From: Adenophora triphylla var. japonica
Taxonomy: Eukaryota; Streptophyta; Magnoliopsida; Asterales; Campanulaceae
Length of the DNA stretch: 64,000 nucleotides
Assembly: GCA_022495995.1 (NCBI GenBank)
Contig: JAFEMH010002511.1
Location: 248,001 to 312,000, forward strand
Reading direction: 5' to 3'
Below, in pieces: positions 12,978 through 24,100 of the stretch. The first letter of the stretch is position 1. The number at the start of each line of letters is the position of its first letter. Both the position numbers and the translations under genes were made by a program. A model generated the notes under the pieces. It was not told where the DNA came from. It did not search any database and was given only the letters and a program-made list of their open reading frames with translations.

Positions 12978-14574
12978 TTATTGTTCCCTCCATTCTTGTT
13001 GGAGTCCTTTATCGTCGCCGACTTCCACCTTGGGGCTCTTACCGCTCTTCTTCTCCTTCCTTTCCTCAGCTAGGGCGACATTATACACCTTTTCGAACAA
13101 CTCCTGTCGAGTTGTCACTGTCCGGACTGTGAGCTCGTAGTCCATGTCTGCTGAGGAAATACCGTTTCGGAAGCAGTTGATGACTTCCCTATCAGTGATG
13201 TCCTCCTCTATCTTGTCCACCATTTCTTTGAACTTGGTGAAGTAGCTCATCGAGCTTTCATCCTTCGCTTGCACCAAGTTATTCAAGTCTCGCGATGCCG
13301 TCTTCCGAGCTCCTGCAGTCGAGAAGCGATCTAAGAACTTTGTCCTGAAGCCTGCCCAAGTGGTGATGCTATCAGCAGCCAAACCATTGAACCAAGTTAA
13401 GGCTGCCCCAGTAAGGGTGCTTAGGAGGGCTTTACACATGTTGTCATCTTCATTGGCGACAAAGCACATAGTGGCCTCCAAATGTTGTATGTGACTTTTC
13501 GCATTAGTGGACCCTGAATATTTCTCTAGAGGAGGCAACCTGAAAGTTGGAGGAGGTCGACTGTCTCTGATCTCCTTCGCTAGAGGTCGAAGGGTAAAAT
13601 CAACTCGTTCAACCTTTCCGGTCTCCTTTTTCTTCTCCTCCTCCCATTGTTGGAACGTCTTCTTCATCAATAACCATTCCCTAGCGTCGGGTCTTCCATC
13701 TCCTGGAGGGGGAGCAGCATTCGATCTCTGGCCCTCACTCCTGGGTGGAGTGACCTGCCTACTCCTCCTGTCTCTATGGGAATTGTCCCTCTCTGATCTG
13801 ACTGGGGATCTATGCCTGTTACTTCTTTGAGGCGACCTGCGCCTCTCAGCAACAGATGGCGACTCGCGCTCGTCATATCCAAGTGGCGACTGCGCCTCTC
13901 CTCTCTTATAGGCGACCTGCGCCCATTCCTGTCTCTTTGAGATCCTGATCTTTGCGTTCGGGCCGGAGAAACATGCCTGTTTCTGTTGGCTGTTAGCTGA
14001 GTCCTCAAATCGGATTGAGCCTCCCGCTCTCTCGTTTCTATTGAGGCCGGCCCTTAGGTCGTTACTCGGCACATGCACGATAGTAGGGGCTCTCTCGAAC
14101 TATCCCGTTGTCTCCATTCTCGTCCCACACCTTCATTCGGCCTCATACTCCTAGCCTGTTGTCCATTAGAGACCCGAGTACGATCCATTCTTTCGTAGCG
14201 TACATCGGCCTCGCTTCCGCCTCTTCCATAGCTATTAAGTCGGCCCAAAATCCGGGCTCTTTCTAACATCATCTCCTTCTTGCTCATGTGGTTGGCGGAG
14301 GGACTCGCCCGTTTCCAACGTTCACCCGAGCAACTGGACGTTTAGGAGGTGGAGCTCCTTGCCCATCCATGTGCCTTTTGCCTCTCCTTGTGTCAGGCAA
14401 ACCCCTGCCATCAACGACACTGGTAGAGCGCGTGGCTCTACCATGAGGACGGTTTGGTGGGGGAGGAGGCAAATTCAAGTTTTCAGCATTTGCATTTGCA
14501 TTAGTGTTGTTGTTATTGTTCACTTCTTCATGCCCAAGTGAAGCCTCAGATACGTGTCCGTCTGAAGTCACCAT
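12978..14574 (-). pseudogene. Gypsy gag (two frames)
   Basis: The start at 14574 gives MVTSDGHVSEASLGHEEVN, an Asn-rich then Pro-rich N terminus. The frame changes near 14285. The longest block (14078-12978) has an Arg/Ser-rich stretch and then a retrotransposon gag domain, recognisable by PPTFRLPPLEKYSGSTN, LTWFNGLAADSITTWAGF and KFLDRFSTAGARKTA. This order matches Tat-type gag proteins. The frame break between the N-terminal part and the gag domain implies a defective protein. Confidence 0.85.
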
Positions 14575-14617
14575 TGTTGTAGGTTGTTAAAAAATTTTTA
14601 AGGTCAAGTTTGAAGCA

Positions 14618-14641
14618 CGTTTCCCGGCAATGGAACCAAAC
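14618..14641 (-). other. Primer-binding-site-like sequence of the gypsy element
   Basis: Immediately inside the 5' LTR (minus orientation) is TTGGTTCCATTGCCGGGAA. A tRNA-complementary primer site is expected in this position. I cannot name the tRNA with certainty. Confidence 0.6.
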
Positions 14642-15299
14642 TGATGCTGCAGGAATTGTGCTTATCAATCTTCCTCCACGTGGCAGGACTGATCACCTGG
14701 CTCCTTGACCTGAAAACAGAACCCACGACTAGCCGGATGTGTCTCCGGCGAAGACGCTCGGGCGTGAGAGTAAGATCACAGTTGGATATAGCTCAAAATG
14801 TATTGAATAATGAACTCAGAATACAAAATGGCAGTTACCTTTCACCGTTTGGTAGTAATGAAGTATTTATAGGCAAGAGTGATGTATTTTTGGGGAGGCG
14901 GCATGTCCTCCGAGATTATAGCGGCGGTTACTTGGTCATGGGCACGTGTCTATAACGGTCCCTGATTTGTAGGGATGTAGTTGTGAGCATTGATTGACCA
15001 AATAAGCCGGCAAGTGCCAGGTCGTCACTTGCTGATTTAGGTCGAGGTCGCCACTCGTGGAATGGTCGACCTGACTGTCTGGGTGAGCATGGTTCGTACC
15101 CGAATAGTAGCATGGATCATGAGGTCGGACTAAGTTAGGTCGGGACTTGTAAGTCGGACCATGGGCTTAGTCGACCGATGTGTGAGATGGGCCTTGGGCC
15201 TTGTTCTGATTGGATTAGTTTCATTGAGAATGTGGGTGCCAACGCTATCTGAGATTGGGCTTTACTCGTTTGGCCCAATTCGACACTTTTGGTATGTTC

Positions 15300-15300
<1 letters not shown>
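14642..15300 (-). repeat. 5' LTR of the gypsy element
   Basis: This is the 5' LTR in element orientation. It is about 98% identical to 3138-3795 by eye. Differences cluster around 15018-15090 and 15276-15292. Confidence 0.9.
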
Positions 15301-15370
<70 letters not shown>

Positions 15371-15374
15371 CAAC

Positions 15375-15439
<65 letters not shown>
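15301..15439. repeat. (AAT)n microsatellite, right part
   Basis: About 140 bases of AAT repeat with one AAC patch. It is the right-hand continuation of the microsatellite at 3101-3137, split by the gypsy element. It is absent from the related inverted mariner copy, so it arose inside this copy. Confidence 0.9.
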
Positions 15440-15440
<1 letters not shown>

Positions 15441-15649
15441 CCCAGAATGTTTGTACAGTCTGAAAAAATCAAACTTAAACCTCAAACGAAAATTAAAACT
15501 GCACCAAATTTTCCCTCCAAATCTACTGAGAACACCATTTCTTTTCCCTCCTAATCTACTTACAACAGCCTACTATAAATAAATGTCACTTTTTACATCC
15601 ATAACCAACAACACAACTGAGCTTTAGTTCTTCAAATTTACCTTCCAAA

Positions 15650-18527
15650 ATGCCAAAAAACATGACCGATGAAGAGAAGATCAGGTTGGCCCAATTCCTT
15701 TTATTCAACTCAAAAGATGGAGAACTTTCAAGAGGCTTGGCTCAAGAAGCTGCTACGAGTTTTGGAGTTTCAAAGAGAACGGTTTGGAGTACCTGGGCTA
15801 TTGCGTCGAAACAGAGAGCGCTTGTGTTGGGTTTCGAGGGTCCATGCGCAGCGGAAGAATATAAATTAACTCGAAAACCCGAAGCCTAGGATCCGTTCTA
15901 GATGATTAATTAAGAAAGATGAAATAGAATAACCAACCTTGTGTGCTTTTGTCGTTGATAAACGCGTTCCAACTCCAGATTGATGAACTAGTGAATCCTC
16001 GATGAACGATCCTTCACGAACGTTAGATCTTGATTGGCGAAGATCCTCTATGTGTATCCACGCATTGAACGAACCCTAGAACAATTCTAGGTGGATTGCT
16101 AGATCCTTTGATTGAAACTCCTTTCAATCAATGAAGAATAATGGAATTGGATGTTTTGATTTCTCAATTCACAATTGAAAATCTCTCTCTTTTGTGTTTC
16201 TCTAAACCCAAAACGTGAGTATGATTGCTAGGGCAACCAAGGGTTTGTATTTATACGTTATAAATATTTTCCCTTTGCGAAAACCCTAATTTTAAGTCAA
16301 TTACGTATCAGTCCAGCGCCGACGGGACGACTCGTCCCCCAGGGCACGAGTCGTCCCCTTTCACCAATGTTCTGATACAGGCGTTCCCCTTAAGGGGAAT
16401 AGTTGGTTCTGGCCCAGGGCACGAGTCGTCCCTCAGGACACTCCCTCTGATTCACTCGTCCCAGGCCAAGGGAATAGTTGGTTCAGGCCTGGGGACGAGT
16501 CGTCCCCTGAGTACAGAAATTTCATATTCTTCATTTTTGACAATTCGTTCGATGCGTGTGACCCCATAGGACTATATTATGTTGGCAATGAGTTCGATCA
16601 CATCGATCCTCATAAGACATGAGCGGACTCTAGCAAGCCATCATGCCTACCCAAATAATATAATATCAAGTTCGATTTCCTACATAGAACATATCACAAT
16701 CCCATTGTCACACGATGTTATATTGAACATGAGTCATGGTCCACGTCAACTCATATTGTTCAATGCTTTCTCGTTACTAAGTAAATTGATCAATCGAATG
16801 ATATTAATCACATTAATTCATCCGGACATGGCCATGTACATCATCAATCTTACTTACGAGTGGCCTAGCAAACATCTCTCTTTACGAGGGACAAATTTCC
16901 ATCTTGACTTATCATTCTTCCCAACAAGAATTCTATCATGCCAATAATAGCCCTTATTGTTATCCGGTTAAAGACAACGTTAAACTATATCAAACATAAT
17001 ATTCATCGAGTAGAAGACGATGATAATCTCAGGTCAAAGGATATCAATGATATGTCTATATGAGATTTAATTATGACATTCGACCATGACATAAATCTCA
17101 TAATGGGTCAAGTCCAGTACCTTGTTCTCTAACAAGTACCCATGAATCTAATGTGCATCTCCATGCATATAATCATCACATGATTATCCATTAGACTTCA
17201 TACTAGTGATTCATAAGTACTAGGGACACGATTATTACAATAAACATGCAAACATATATAATAATCAAAGTAATAATCTCATATATAAATGAATAATGAC
17301 ATTACAAATAAGTCTATCTCTATAGGCCTAGGGCACTAACACCTACAGCTTGGCCTTCCTGTCTTCATAACTTCAAAAAAAAAAATCCAAGAGGTAAGAG
17401 TGTCAAATTAGATGTTGCTAAAATGAAGTCCATTCCTTTTTCAAATAGGACTACTATTAGGGGTCTAGCATATGGATTGGGAGTTAGTAAAAGCTTAGTA
17501 TGCCTTTGGAAAAAAAAGGTGTGATCAGGGCCCATACAAATGCAATAAAGCCATCTTTAAATCATTCAAATGAAATAAACAGGCTCAGATTCTGTATTGA
17601 TGCTTTAACCTTTGACAAAGAATCAAAAACAACAAAGTTTAAACCCATGACACATGTAGTACTTGTTGATGAAAAATGGTTCCAAATGACAGCTTGCAAA
17701 ATGAGGTACTACACGTGTCCTGGGGAACAAACACCACATAGAACATGCCAAAGTAAAAGATTTATTCCCAAAGTTATGTTCATTTGTGTTGTAACTAGAC
17801 CAAGGTATTCAGTACATGGAGAATTAGAATTTGATGGAAAGATTGGGTTATGGCCATTTATCAAAACTCAACCAGCAAAAAGAAACAGTCTAAACAGGCC
17901 TAGAGGAACACCCGTAACAAAACCACTTGATGGAGTCAATAGACAGGTTATCAAAGACATGATGATCAACAACGTATGTTTCTACAAAATTCCTACTATT
18001 TTGAATTACATTCAATTTTTATACTCATTTTAATGCACAATTTCGAAACCTTGATTGCAGATTATCCCTGCAATCAAAGCGAAGTGGCCACAAAATGCAA
18101 GCAAAGAAATACTCATTCAATGGAACAATGCTCCCCCACATTTGCACATCGATGATGATGAATTCAAAGCAGCAGCCACAAGTGATGGTTTCAACATACA
18201 TTTGGTATTCCAGCCTCCAAATTCCCCCCGATACAAATATAAACGACCTAGGTTGGTTTAGGTCCATTGACTCACTCAAAACCAGTTCCCAAGCAAAAAC
18301 AGTTGATCAGTTAATAGAAGCAGTTGAAAATTCCTTTGCAAGCCTCTCACATAGCACATTGAATAAGGTTTTCATAAGCTTGCAGAGTTGTTTGATCGAG
18401 ATAATGAAGGCGAAGGGAAAAAATAACTATGATCAACCACATGACGGAAAGGATGCATTGAAAAGAATGGGAATGCTTCCTGTTGACCAAGAAGTAGAAC
18501 CACAACTAGTGATGGATAGCATTTGAC
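15650..18527 (+). pseudogene. Mariner-like transposase, inactive
   Basis: The start at 15650 gives MPKNMTDEEK. A helix-turn-helix region (GVSKRTVWSTWAIASK) follows, interrupted after codon 58 by a solo LTR (15825-17347). The frame resumes at about 17353. The catalytic part shows the first acid in VVLVDEKWF (17660s). A probable intron lies at 17974-18060 (GTATGT...TTGCAG). The second acid block reads IQWNNAPPH where plant mariner transposases have an aspartate, here asparagine. The third block is QPPNSP then, after a one-base frame shift, NINDLGWF. Spacing fits the plant DD39D class. The missing aspartate, the frame shift and the LTR each rule out activity. Confidence 0.85.
15825..17347 (-). 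mobile_element. Solo LTR of a Ty1-copia element
   Basis: The element starts TGTTGGGTTTCG and ends ACACCTACA. The 5-bp target duplication GCTTG is perfect (15820-15824, 17348-17352). The unoccupied site with a single GCTTG is present in the inverted mariner copy near 20175, which confirms both borders. No internal repeat or gag-pol is present, so this is a solo LTR. Sequence character suggests minus orientation. It carries a cluster of GACGAGTCGTCCC-type GC-rich palindromic motifs (16316-16510). Confidence 0.92.
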
Positions 18528-18599
18528 ATTTAATGGAACATGGGCATGCAAGTGGACTTGAAGGTATGATGGCAGAATTATTATGCCTACTATAAATTT

Positions 18600-18790
18600 G
18601 AATTTGTGAAGGACATCTTTTGTAAGCCTTTAAAAATGGTAAGAAAATGGCAACCATTTTCTAAGCCTTTAAAAATGGCTAGAAAATGAAAAACCTTTTG
18701 TAAGCCTTAAAAATGGCAACCCTTTTGTAAGCCTCTAAAATGGCATCCCTTTTTGTAAGCCTTTAAAATGGCAACAATTTCCTAAAGTTT
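18600..18790. repeat. Imperfect tandem repeat downstream of the mariner transposase
   Basis: About six copies of a unit of 30-40 bases built around GTAAGCCTTTAAAAATGGC. It lies in the 3' flank of the transposase and may be its 3' UTR or subterminal region. Confidence 0.7.
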
Positions 18791-19066
18791 AATGAAAATA
18801 TTACTACTAACTCTCAATATCATCATAGAGTTAAAGGGCAATATACTCTCTCCGAAATTAATCATCATAGAGACTCTCTAGAAATTAATCATCATAAAGA
18901 ACATTCAATTTCATAGTATTAATCACAAACTACCAATCTCACCAATTCAAGCTTCCAATGTAATCACAGAGAATCAAAACAGAGAATTTAATCATCATTT
19001 CACACATACCATACTCATAGCATTACTAACTCCCAAACTCACAAAAAACCAACTCTAAATAAACCA

Positions 19067-19492
19067 TCACAGAAATAAGAAGGAAAGAGATGACCTTCCA
19101 GATCGACGAGTATCATCATCACGAGGGCTTTCTGGCGTATCTGGAACAACCTTGTTGATCTTGTAATATTTTACCCAGCAAAAGGGACTTTTTGAGTTCC
19201 AATTAATTCGTTCCTCGTACTCCTTTTCCCAATCTTTGTATTCCTCGTCGGAAACCTTGTAATCCGGCGTCTGATTAGTTTTCGGCACCAATTCCTCTTC
19301 GAAACATGTCTCCGGCACGACGGTGTCGGCCAAAGACGGAGAGGCGGAAAACAACGGGCATGAATCAACAAAGAGAGATTCATCATCGTCGGAAAAGGCA
19401 CCATGGACGATTGAATCAGGCCGATGATTACAATCAGGGACCTCTGATCGCCATGGATCTATCAATTTTTTGAAGGAAAAGGTCAGATCCAT
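19067..19492 (-). CDS. Gene-like 5' fragment inside the mariner composite, function unknown
   Basis: The minus-strand frame from an ATG at 19492 encodes 141 residues, starting MDLTFSFKKLIDPWRSEVPD. It is rich in Asp, Glu and Ser, with the segment DEEYKDWEKEYEERINW. No domain is recognised. The sequence before the ATG looks like a plant promoter and 5' UTR: a CT-rich tract (complement of 19557-19571) and AAACCCTAG just before the start. The frame may run past a lost splice site near its end. It lies between a plus-strand mariner and an inverted mariner 5' half, so it may be a captured host gene start. It could also be untranslated filler. Upstream in-frame codons exist, but the ATG after the CT tract is the better start. 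Confidence 0.4.
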   Translation of the reverse strand: MDLTFSFKKLIDPWRSEVPDCNHRPDSIVHGAFSDDDESLFVDSCPLFSASPSLADTVVPETCFEEELVPKTNQTPDYKVSDEEYKDWEKEYEERINWNSKSPFCWVKYYKINKVVPDTPESPRDDDTRRSGRSSLSFLFL

Positions 19493-19789
19493 AGAGATAG
19501 ATCTAGGGTTTTGAAGAGAAGCGATGCAATGGAGGAAGGTGCGAGAAAATGAAAAGAGAGAGAGAGAGAGATATCCCAATTTTGATCGTGAACTGAAAAT
19601 AGGTGGGTGGGGAATTAAGTGTATGGGTGGGTGGGGAATTAAGTGTGATATTAATTGATCATTTAATTAGGAGTTGTAGTTAGTAAATTAGGAGGTTAGT
19701 GGGGTTTTTAGTGGGGTAGGGTTAATATTTTAATGATATAAACTTTCCATTTTAAGTAAAAAAACAAAGTGTGAAGTAAGTATATGGTG

Positions 19790-20680
19790 TTTGTTCCCCA
19801 GAACACGTGTAGTACCTCATTTTGCAAACTGTCATTTGGAACCATTTTTCTTCAACATGTACTACATGTGTCATGGGTTTAAACTTTGTTGTTTTTTATT
19901 CTTTGTCAAAGGTTAAAGCATCAATACAGATCTAAGCCTGTTTATTTCATTTGAATGGTTTAAAGATGGCTTTATGGCATTTGTATGGGCCCTGATCACA
20001 ACTTTTTTTTTTCCAAAGGCATACTAAGCTTTTACTAACTCCCAATCCATATGCTAGACCCCTAATAGTAGTCCTATTTGAAAAAAAAAATGGACTTTAT
20101 TTTAGCAACATCTAATTTGACTCTCTTACCTCTTGATTTTTTTTTTTTTTTGAAGTTATGAAGACAGGAAGGCCAAGCGCTCTCTGTTTCGACGCAATAG
20201 CCCAGGTACTCCAAACCGTACTCTTTGAAACTCCAAAACTCGTAGCAGCTTCTTGAGCCAAGCCTCTTGGAAGTTCTCCATCTTTTGAGTTGAATAAAAG
20301 GAATTGAGCCAACCTGTTCTTCTCTTCATCAGTCATGTTTTTTGGCATTTTGGAAGATAAATTTGAAGAACTAAAGCTCAGTTGTGTTGTTGGTTATGGA
20401 TGTAAAAAGTGACCTTTATTTATAATAGGCTGTTGTAAGTAGATTAGGAGGGAAAATAAATGGTGTTCTCAGTAGATTAGGAGGGAAAATTTGGTGCAGT
20501 TTTAATTTTCGTTTGGGGTTTAAGTTTGATCACAAATATCGAATTGTTAATCCTTGTTAATCATTGTCAGAATTTTGTACTTTTCAATAAAGAAATGGTT
20601 TTCCTTTTTCAATAAAGAAATGATTTTCCTTAAGAAGTGTGTAAACAGTAACTGTGCAACTCTTATGTGGACGGAGAGAG
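19790..20680 (-). mobile_element. Inverted mariner-like 5' half
   Basis: Read on the minus strand, this begins with the terminal repeat CTCTCTCCGTCCACA. It matches the left end and transposase 5' half of the plus-strand copy closely, including the start codon region at 20348 and the helix-turn-helix (GVSKSTVWSTWAIASKQ). It breaks off near 19790, within the first catalytic block, where DEKWF has become EEKWF. It lacks the solo LTR, the gypsy element and the AAT repeat, and so serves as an empty-site reference for all three. Confidence 0.85.
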
Positions 20681-20746
20681 TATATACTCACACCAGTTTA
20701 ATATACCATAAATGGTTTACAATTTAAAACTTATTATCAATACACC

Positions 20747-20910
20747 GTTATAAATATTATTAATAATAATTTTTAGAGGTTCATTCAAATAACTAATTAA
20801 ATCTAAAATTATTTCTCAAAGTACCTTTGTTATAAATATTATTAATAATAATTTTTAGAGGTTCATTCAAATAACTAATTAAATCTAAAATTATTTCTCA
20901 AAGTACCTTT
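20747..20910. repeat. 82-bp perfect tandem duplication
   Basis: The blocks 20747-20828 and 20829-20910 are identical by eye. The sequence is AT-rich and non-coding. Perfect identity points to a recent slippage or unequal exchange. Confidence 0.9.
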
Positions 20911-21138
20911 GTGTTAACAACGAAAAAAATAGAATATAATTTCGGTACAAAGGGAGTAGCAAAGAGAAATTGTATAAGAACTTCATTTGACTATATAAGA
21001 TCAACTACTACTCAACACACTCTACATCCCAAATTTTACCATTAAAAATTGGATACATAGTGTATACACCAATTCTATATATGATAAAAATATCTCGAAA
21101 AAATAAGAAAAATCTTAAATTTATAATCTGAATCCCTC

Positions 21139-24100
21139 TTAAGTGGACTTCTTCTTCTTGGGCATTCTCTGCAGTTTCTTCCATTTAAGATAGATTTGGT
21201 ACGACAATCCGGAGAAGACCATGACAACACTGCTCCATTGCTTATTAGACAAAGGATTCCCACTCAACAGGGACGACACCACAATGCTGACAAACTTACG
21301 AGTCGTGGTGATGGTGGTGTTAGTTAAGGAACCAAATCGACTTATGGTTAGAAATATAAAGTTCTGGCCCACTGCACCACATAAACAGTACAGGAAAATG
21401 TCCCATGCTGCTTCGGGATGTTGCTTGCAGAATTCAACAGCTTGATAACCACTTGCTTGGGGCCAGCCGAACATGAAGGCTGTGTTGTAAATAGTGCCCC
21501 ATAAATTCATTCCTAGCATTATATCCCAAGCGCTTGTTTTAGGATACCTGAATAAGAAGTTGCAAATTAGAACATTGGAGATGCAGTTATTAGAGGAATG
21601 GAGTTCTGAGATTGTAGCAACAAGATGCGAACATGTAGCAAATATCTTGAATTAGCAAATACTCCATCCGTGCCATAAATATGTTCCCACTTTCCATTTT
21701 TGTTTTTCCAAAAAGAAAGTCTCATAACAAATTTTGAATGATTAAATAAGTGAACTTTCAAAATTTGAGTGAAATGGATGTGGATGATGGTCTAAGATTT
21801 GTGATTCTTATATTCATTAGGGGGTAGTACTGGAAAGAACAATATAACACTAAATTATTTGAAAACTCCAATGGGAACATCATTATGGGACGGAGGAAGT
21901 AGTATATAATATGTGCTAGTAGTTAAAACATGGAATTAAATTCAGAACCCACTATGGGTTTGGCCAAATATCAGCGCACACCCTTCACATTTTGATTTTA
22001 AATCTATAGTATAAATGAGGGAAGGGAGTAAACAGTACTATGAATAGTTTCAATGGCCGAAATTTCCATTTTGCCCTCACTATTTTGTCCCTTTCCCATT
22101 TTGCCCTTAAAATTTTTTTTTTTTTAAATTAAATTTTGCCCATAAAAATTTTTTTTTTTAAAAAAAAAAAAAAACGTGTCCTCGGACACGGGCTTAATTA
22201 AAAAAATAGCGTGTCCTCGGACACGGGCTTATTCTAGTTATAACTACAGAAGGGTAGACACCAAATTCTTGGCCAAATTTCATCCAGAAGGCGAGAATCA
22301 TGCAGCTTTAGCAAGTCGACAAATCCGAACTAGACAAAGAATCCCGACAATGTTCAATCATTAATCTGCTGAATAGGCAATTGTACTGTATAGTGGCTAG
22401 ATGCAATGCTACGGTTTGGAATCGAACATAGACGTTCTTTTCAGTTGGACAATGAACCTTGCGTGTTATCATGAAAATTAAATAATGGTGCAATGATCTT
22501 AATTTCCGAGACATCAATCTAGTTGAAAAGACAGCACACGTTTTTGGATGACTACCTTGCTGATATTGAATCTTGTGTGGCGTTTGTGAAACCGTCAAAC
22601 GCGAGGTTTAGGAAACATAGTCCGTAACCCAGGGGAGCATTAGGGTGTGCCAGCTTGCTTATGGTCTTCGAGCTAGTCTGAAGAAAACATAATCATGCAA
22701 AAAAGTTTTATCAGTTCCAGTTATCATCAAACAACTTAGCACAAAAACGAAGGAACTGAACTAAGCTAAATGAAGACATATAATTATATCTTGATAGTAA
22801 AATCAAATAATCCTCCCACCTTAGTTAGAGCAAAGGCTGATACCCCACCAGCGACAAGAAAAGTACAAAGATACTCTGGAAAAGAGTATCTAATACCATA
22901 CACCAGCGAACCCATCAGCATTACTGCATAAAGACAAGAATTGCATCTTTCAACATCATACAAAACTATAAATCCTATAACCACTTCCCATTTATATGAA
23001 ACCTAACAATTATCTACATCCCACTAGTTCTATTAATATTTTCCTATTTTGTGATTTGGAGGAACCAAATAAGAAAATCAAATTTTAGTTTTAAAGCTAA
23101 AGTAGCATAATAGCAGAAAAGAGAAAGGGAAAAGGGAAACACAAGGGCCAGTAAGAGCATGAACATTTAGTTGTATGCCATTACTGATCCATTTAATGCT
23201 ATACTTTGTTAAAAGAAGCAAGAAACATTTCTTATAATGTCAAAAACTAACCTGGAATCATTTTCGAAGATTTTGCGAGGACCTGCAAGTATATAACACC
23301 ATGAGTATTTCGAAAAATTAATCCTTTAAGCTTAGATTCATTCATCAGTAAGGTGACCCATTAGCATAATACTCCCTCCCCCAAAAGAGTCACCTTTGAT
23401 AAAATACTTTTAAGGATGTAGACTTATTTACTTGCACCTTCATGAAATTTAGGGGTGTCAACGGTTCGGTACAAACCGCGGTTTGAGACCGAACCGAACC
23501 AAACCACGTGGTTTGGTTTGGTTTTTATACCTTAGCCTAGGATAGATTGGTGAATAAATCCTTTTGATTTGTGTAATTAATTTAAATATGCCTAGGATAG
23601 ATTGGATAAGAGTAGAGGGTGCTACTTTCACAGAAGTTTGGTGAATAAATCCTTTCGAACCGCGGTCTAGACCGCAGTTCGGACCGCGGTTTGAACCGCT
23701 TAATGGAACCGCGGTTTGAGACCAAACCGAACCAAACCGAGATGGTTTGGTTTGGTTCGGTTCGGTTTGAAAATTTTCATAGTTCGGTTTGGTTTGAGAT
23801 TTTTTCAAACCGAGTACTAGCGGTTTGGTCTCTAAATTTGTCTAAACCGAACCAAACCGAACCATTTACACCTGAAATTGCATGAAATTGACTTTTATTT
23901 TTCTTATAGATATACAGCTCTTTTTTTGGGCAAACGAGAAATGGCAAGTGCGACTCTTTTTAGGACAAAGTACTATTCTGCCCCACATTTTCATCTCATA
24001 ATTGTCTATCGAGAAACACTTTTTAACAAGCCAAAATGAATTGTAACCCATCTCATATACTGATATCTTCCAAATAAGTACAAGTTAAATAATCTAAAAT

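Larger units (their letters stand above)
3138..15300 (-). mobile_element. Ty3-gypsy retrotransposon, Tat-type, degenerate
   Basis: Direct LTRs of about 658 bp (3138-3795 and 14642-15300) start TGATGCTG and end ATGTTCA. The 5-bp target duplication is ATAAT, within a TAA microsatellite. The coding order on the minus strand is gag, protease, reverse transcriptase, RNase H, a second RNase H-like domain and integrase. A long antisense ORF region and tandem repeats lie between integrase and the 3' LTR. An extra RNase H, an antisense ORF and 3' repeats are known from Tat-lineage elements such as Ogre and Retand. Coding regions are broken by frameshifts and stops, so it is not autonomous. By hand count the LTRs differ at about 11 positions plus one indel. 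Confidence 0.92.
2919..20680. mobile_element. Mariner-like (Tc1/mariner) composite element with nested insertions
   Basis: The left end is CTCCCTTCGTCCACA at 2919 and the right end is TGTGGACGGAGAGAG ending at 20680. TA occurs just outside both (2917-2918 and 20681-20682). The subterminal sequences of the two ends match in inverted orientation for hundreds of bases. Inside are a damaged mariner transposase on the plus strand, a block that resembles a plant gene 5' end, and an inverted copy of the transposase 5' half. A 12.2-kb gypsy element and a solo copia LTR were inserted later. Without those two insertions the composite is roughly 4 kb. The outer TA pair suggests mobilisation as one unit. 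Two independent mariners side by side is the alternative. Confidence 0.7.

Noticed and set aside
11671..13830. Plus-strand frames across the gypsy gag-protease region
   Set aside because: Opposite-strand shadows of gag and protease; no start context and no family similarity.
15245..15582. Poly-Asn, poly-Ile and poly-Leu frames
   Set aside because: Six-frame readings of the AAT microsatellite.
16579..16947. 122-codon plus-strand frame in the solo LTR
   Set aside because: Lies inside an LTR with exact borders, and composition is not protein-like.
23371..23400. MITE end CTCCCTCCCCC
   Set aside because: Only one end is visible; no inverted partner was found nearby.
23691..23885. Frames rich in NQTEP and FGSVRF
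   Set aside because: Simple-repeat translation inside a hAT-like element in an intron.
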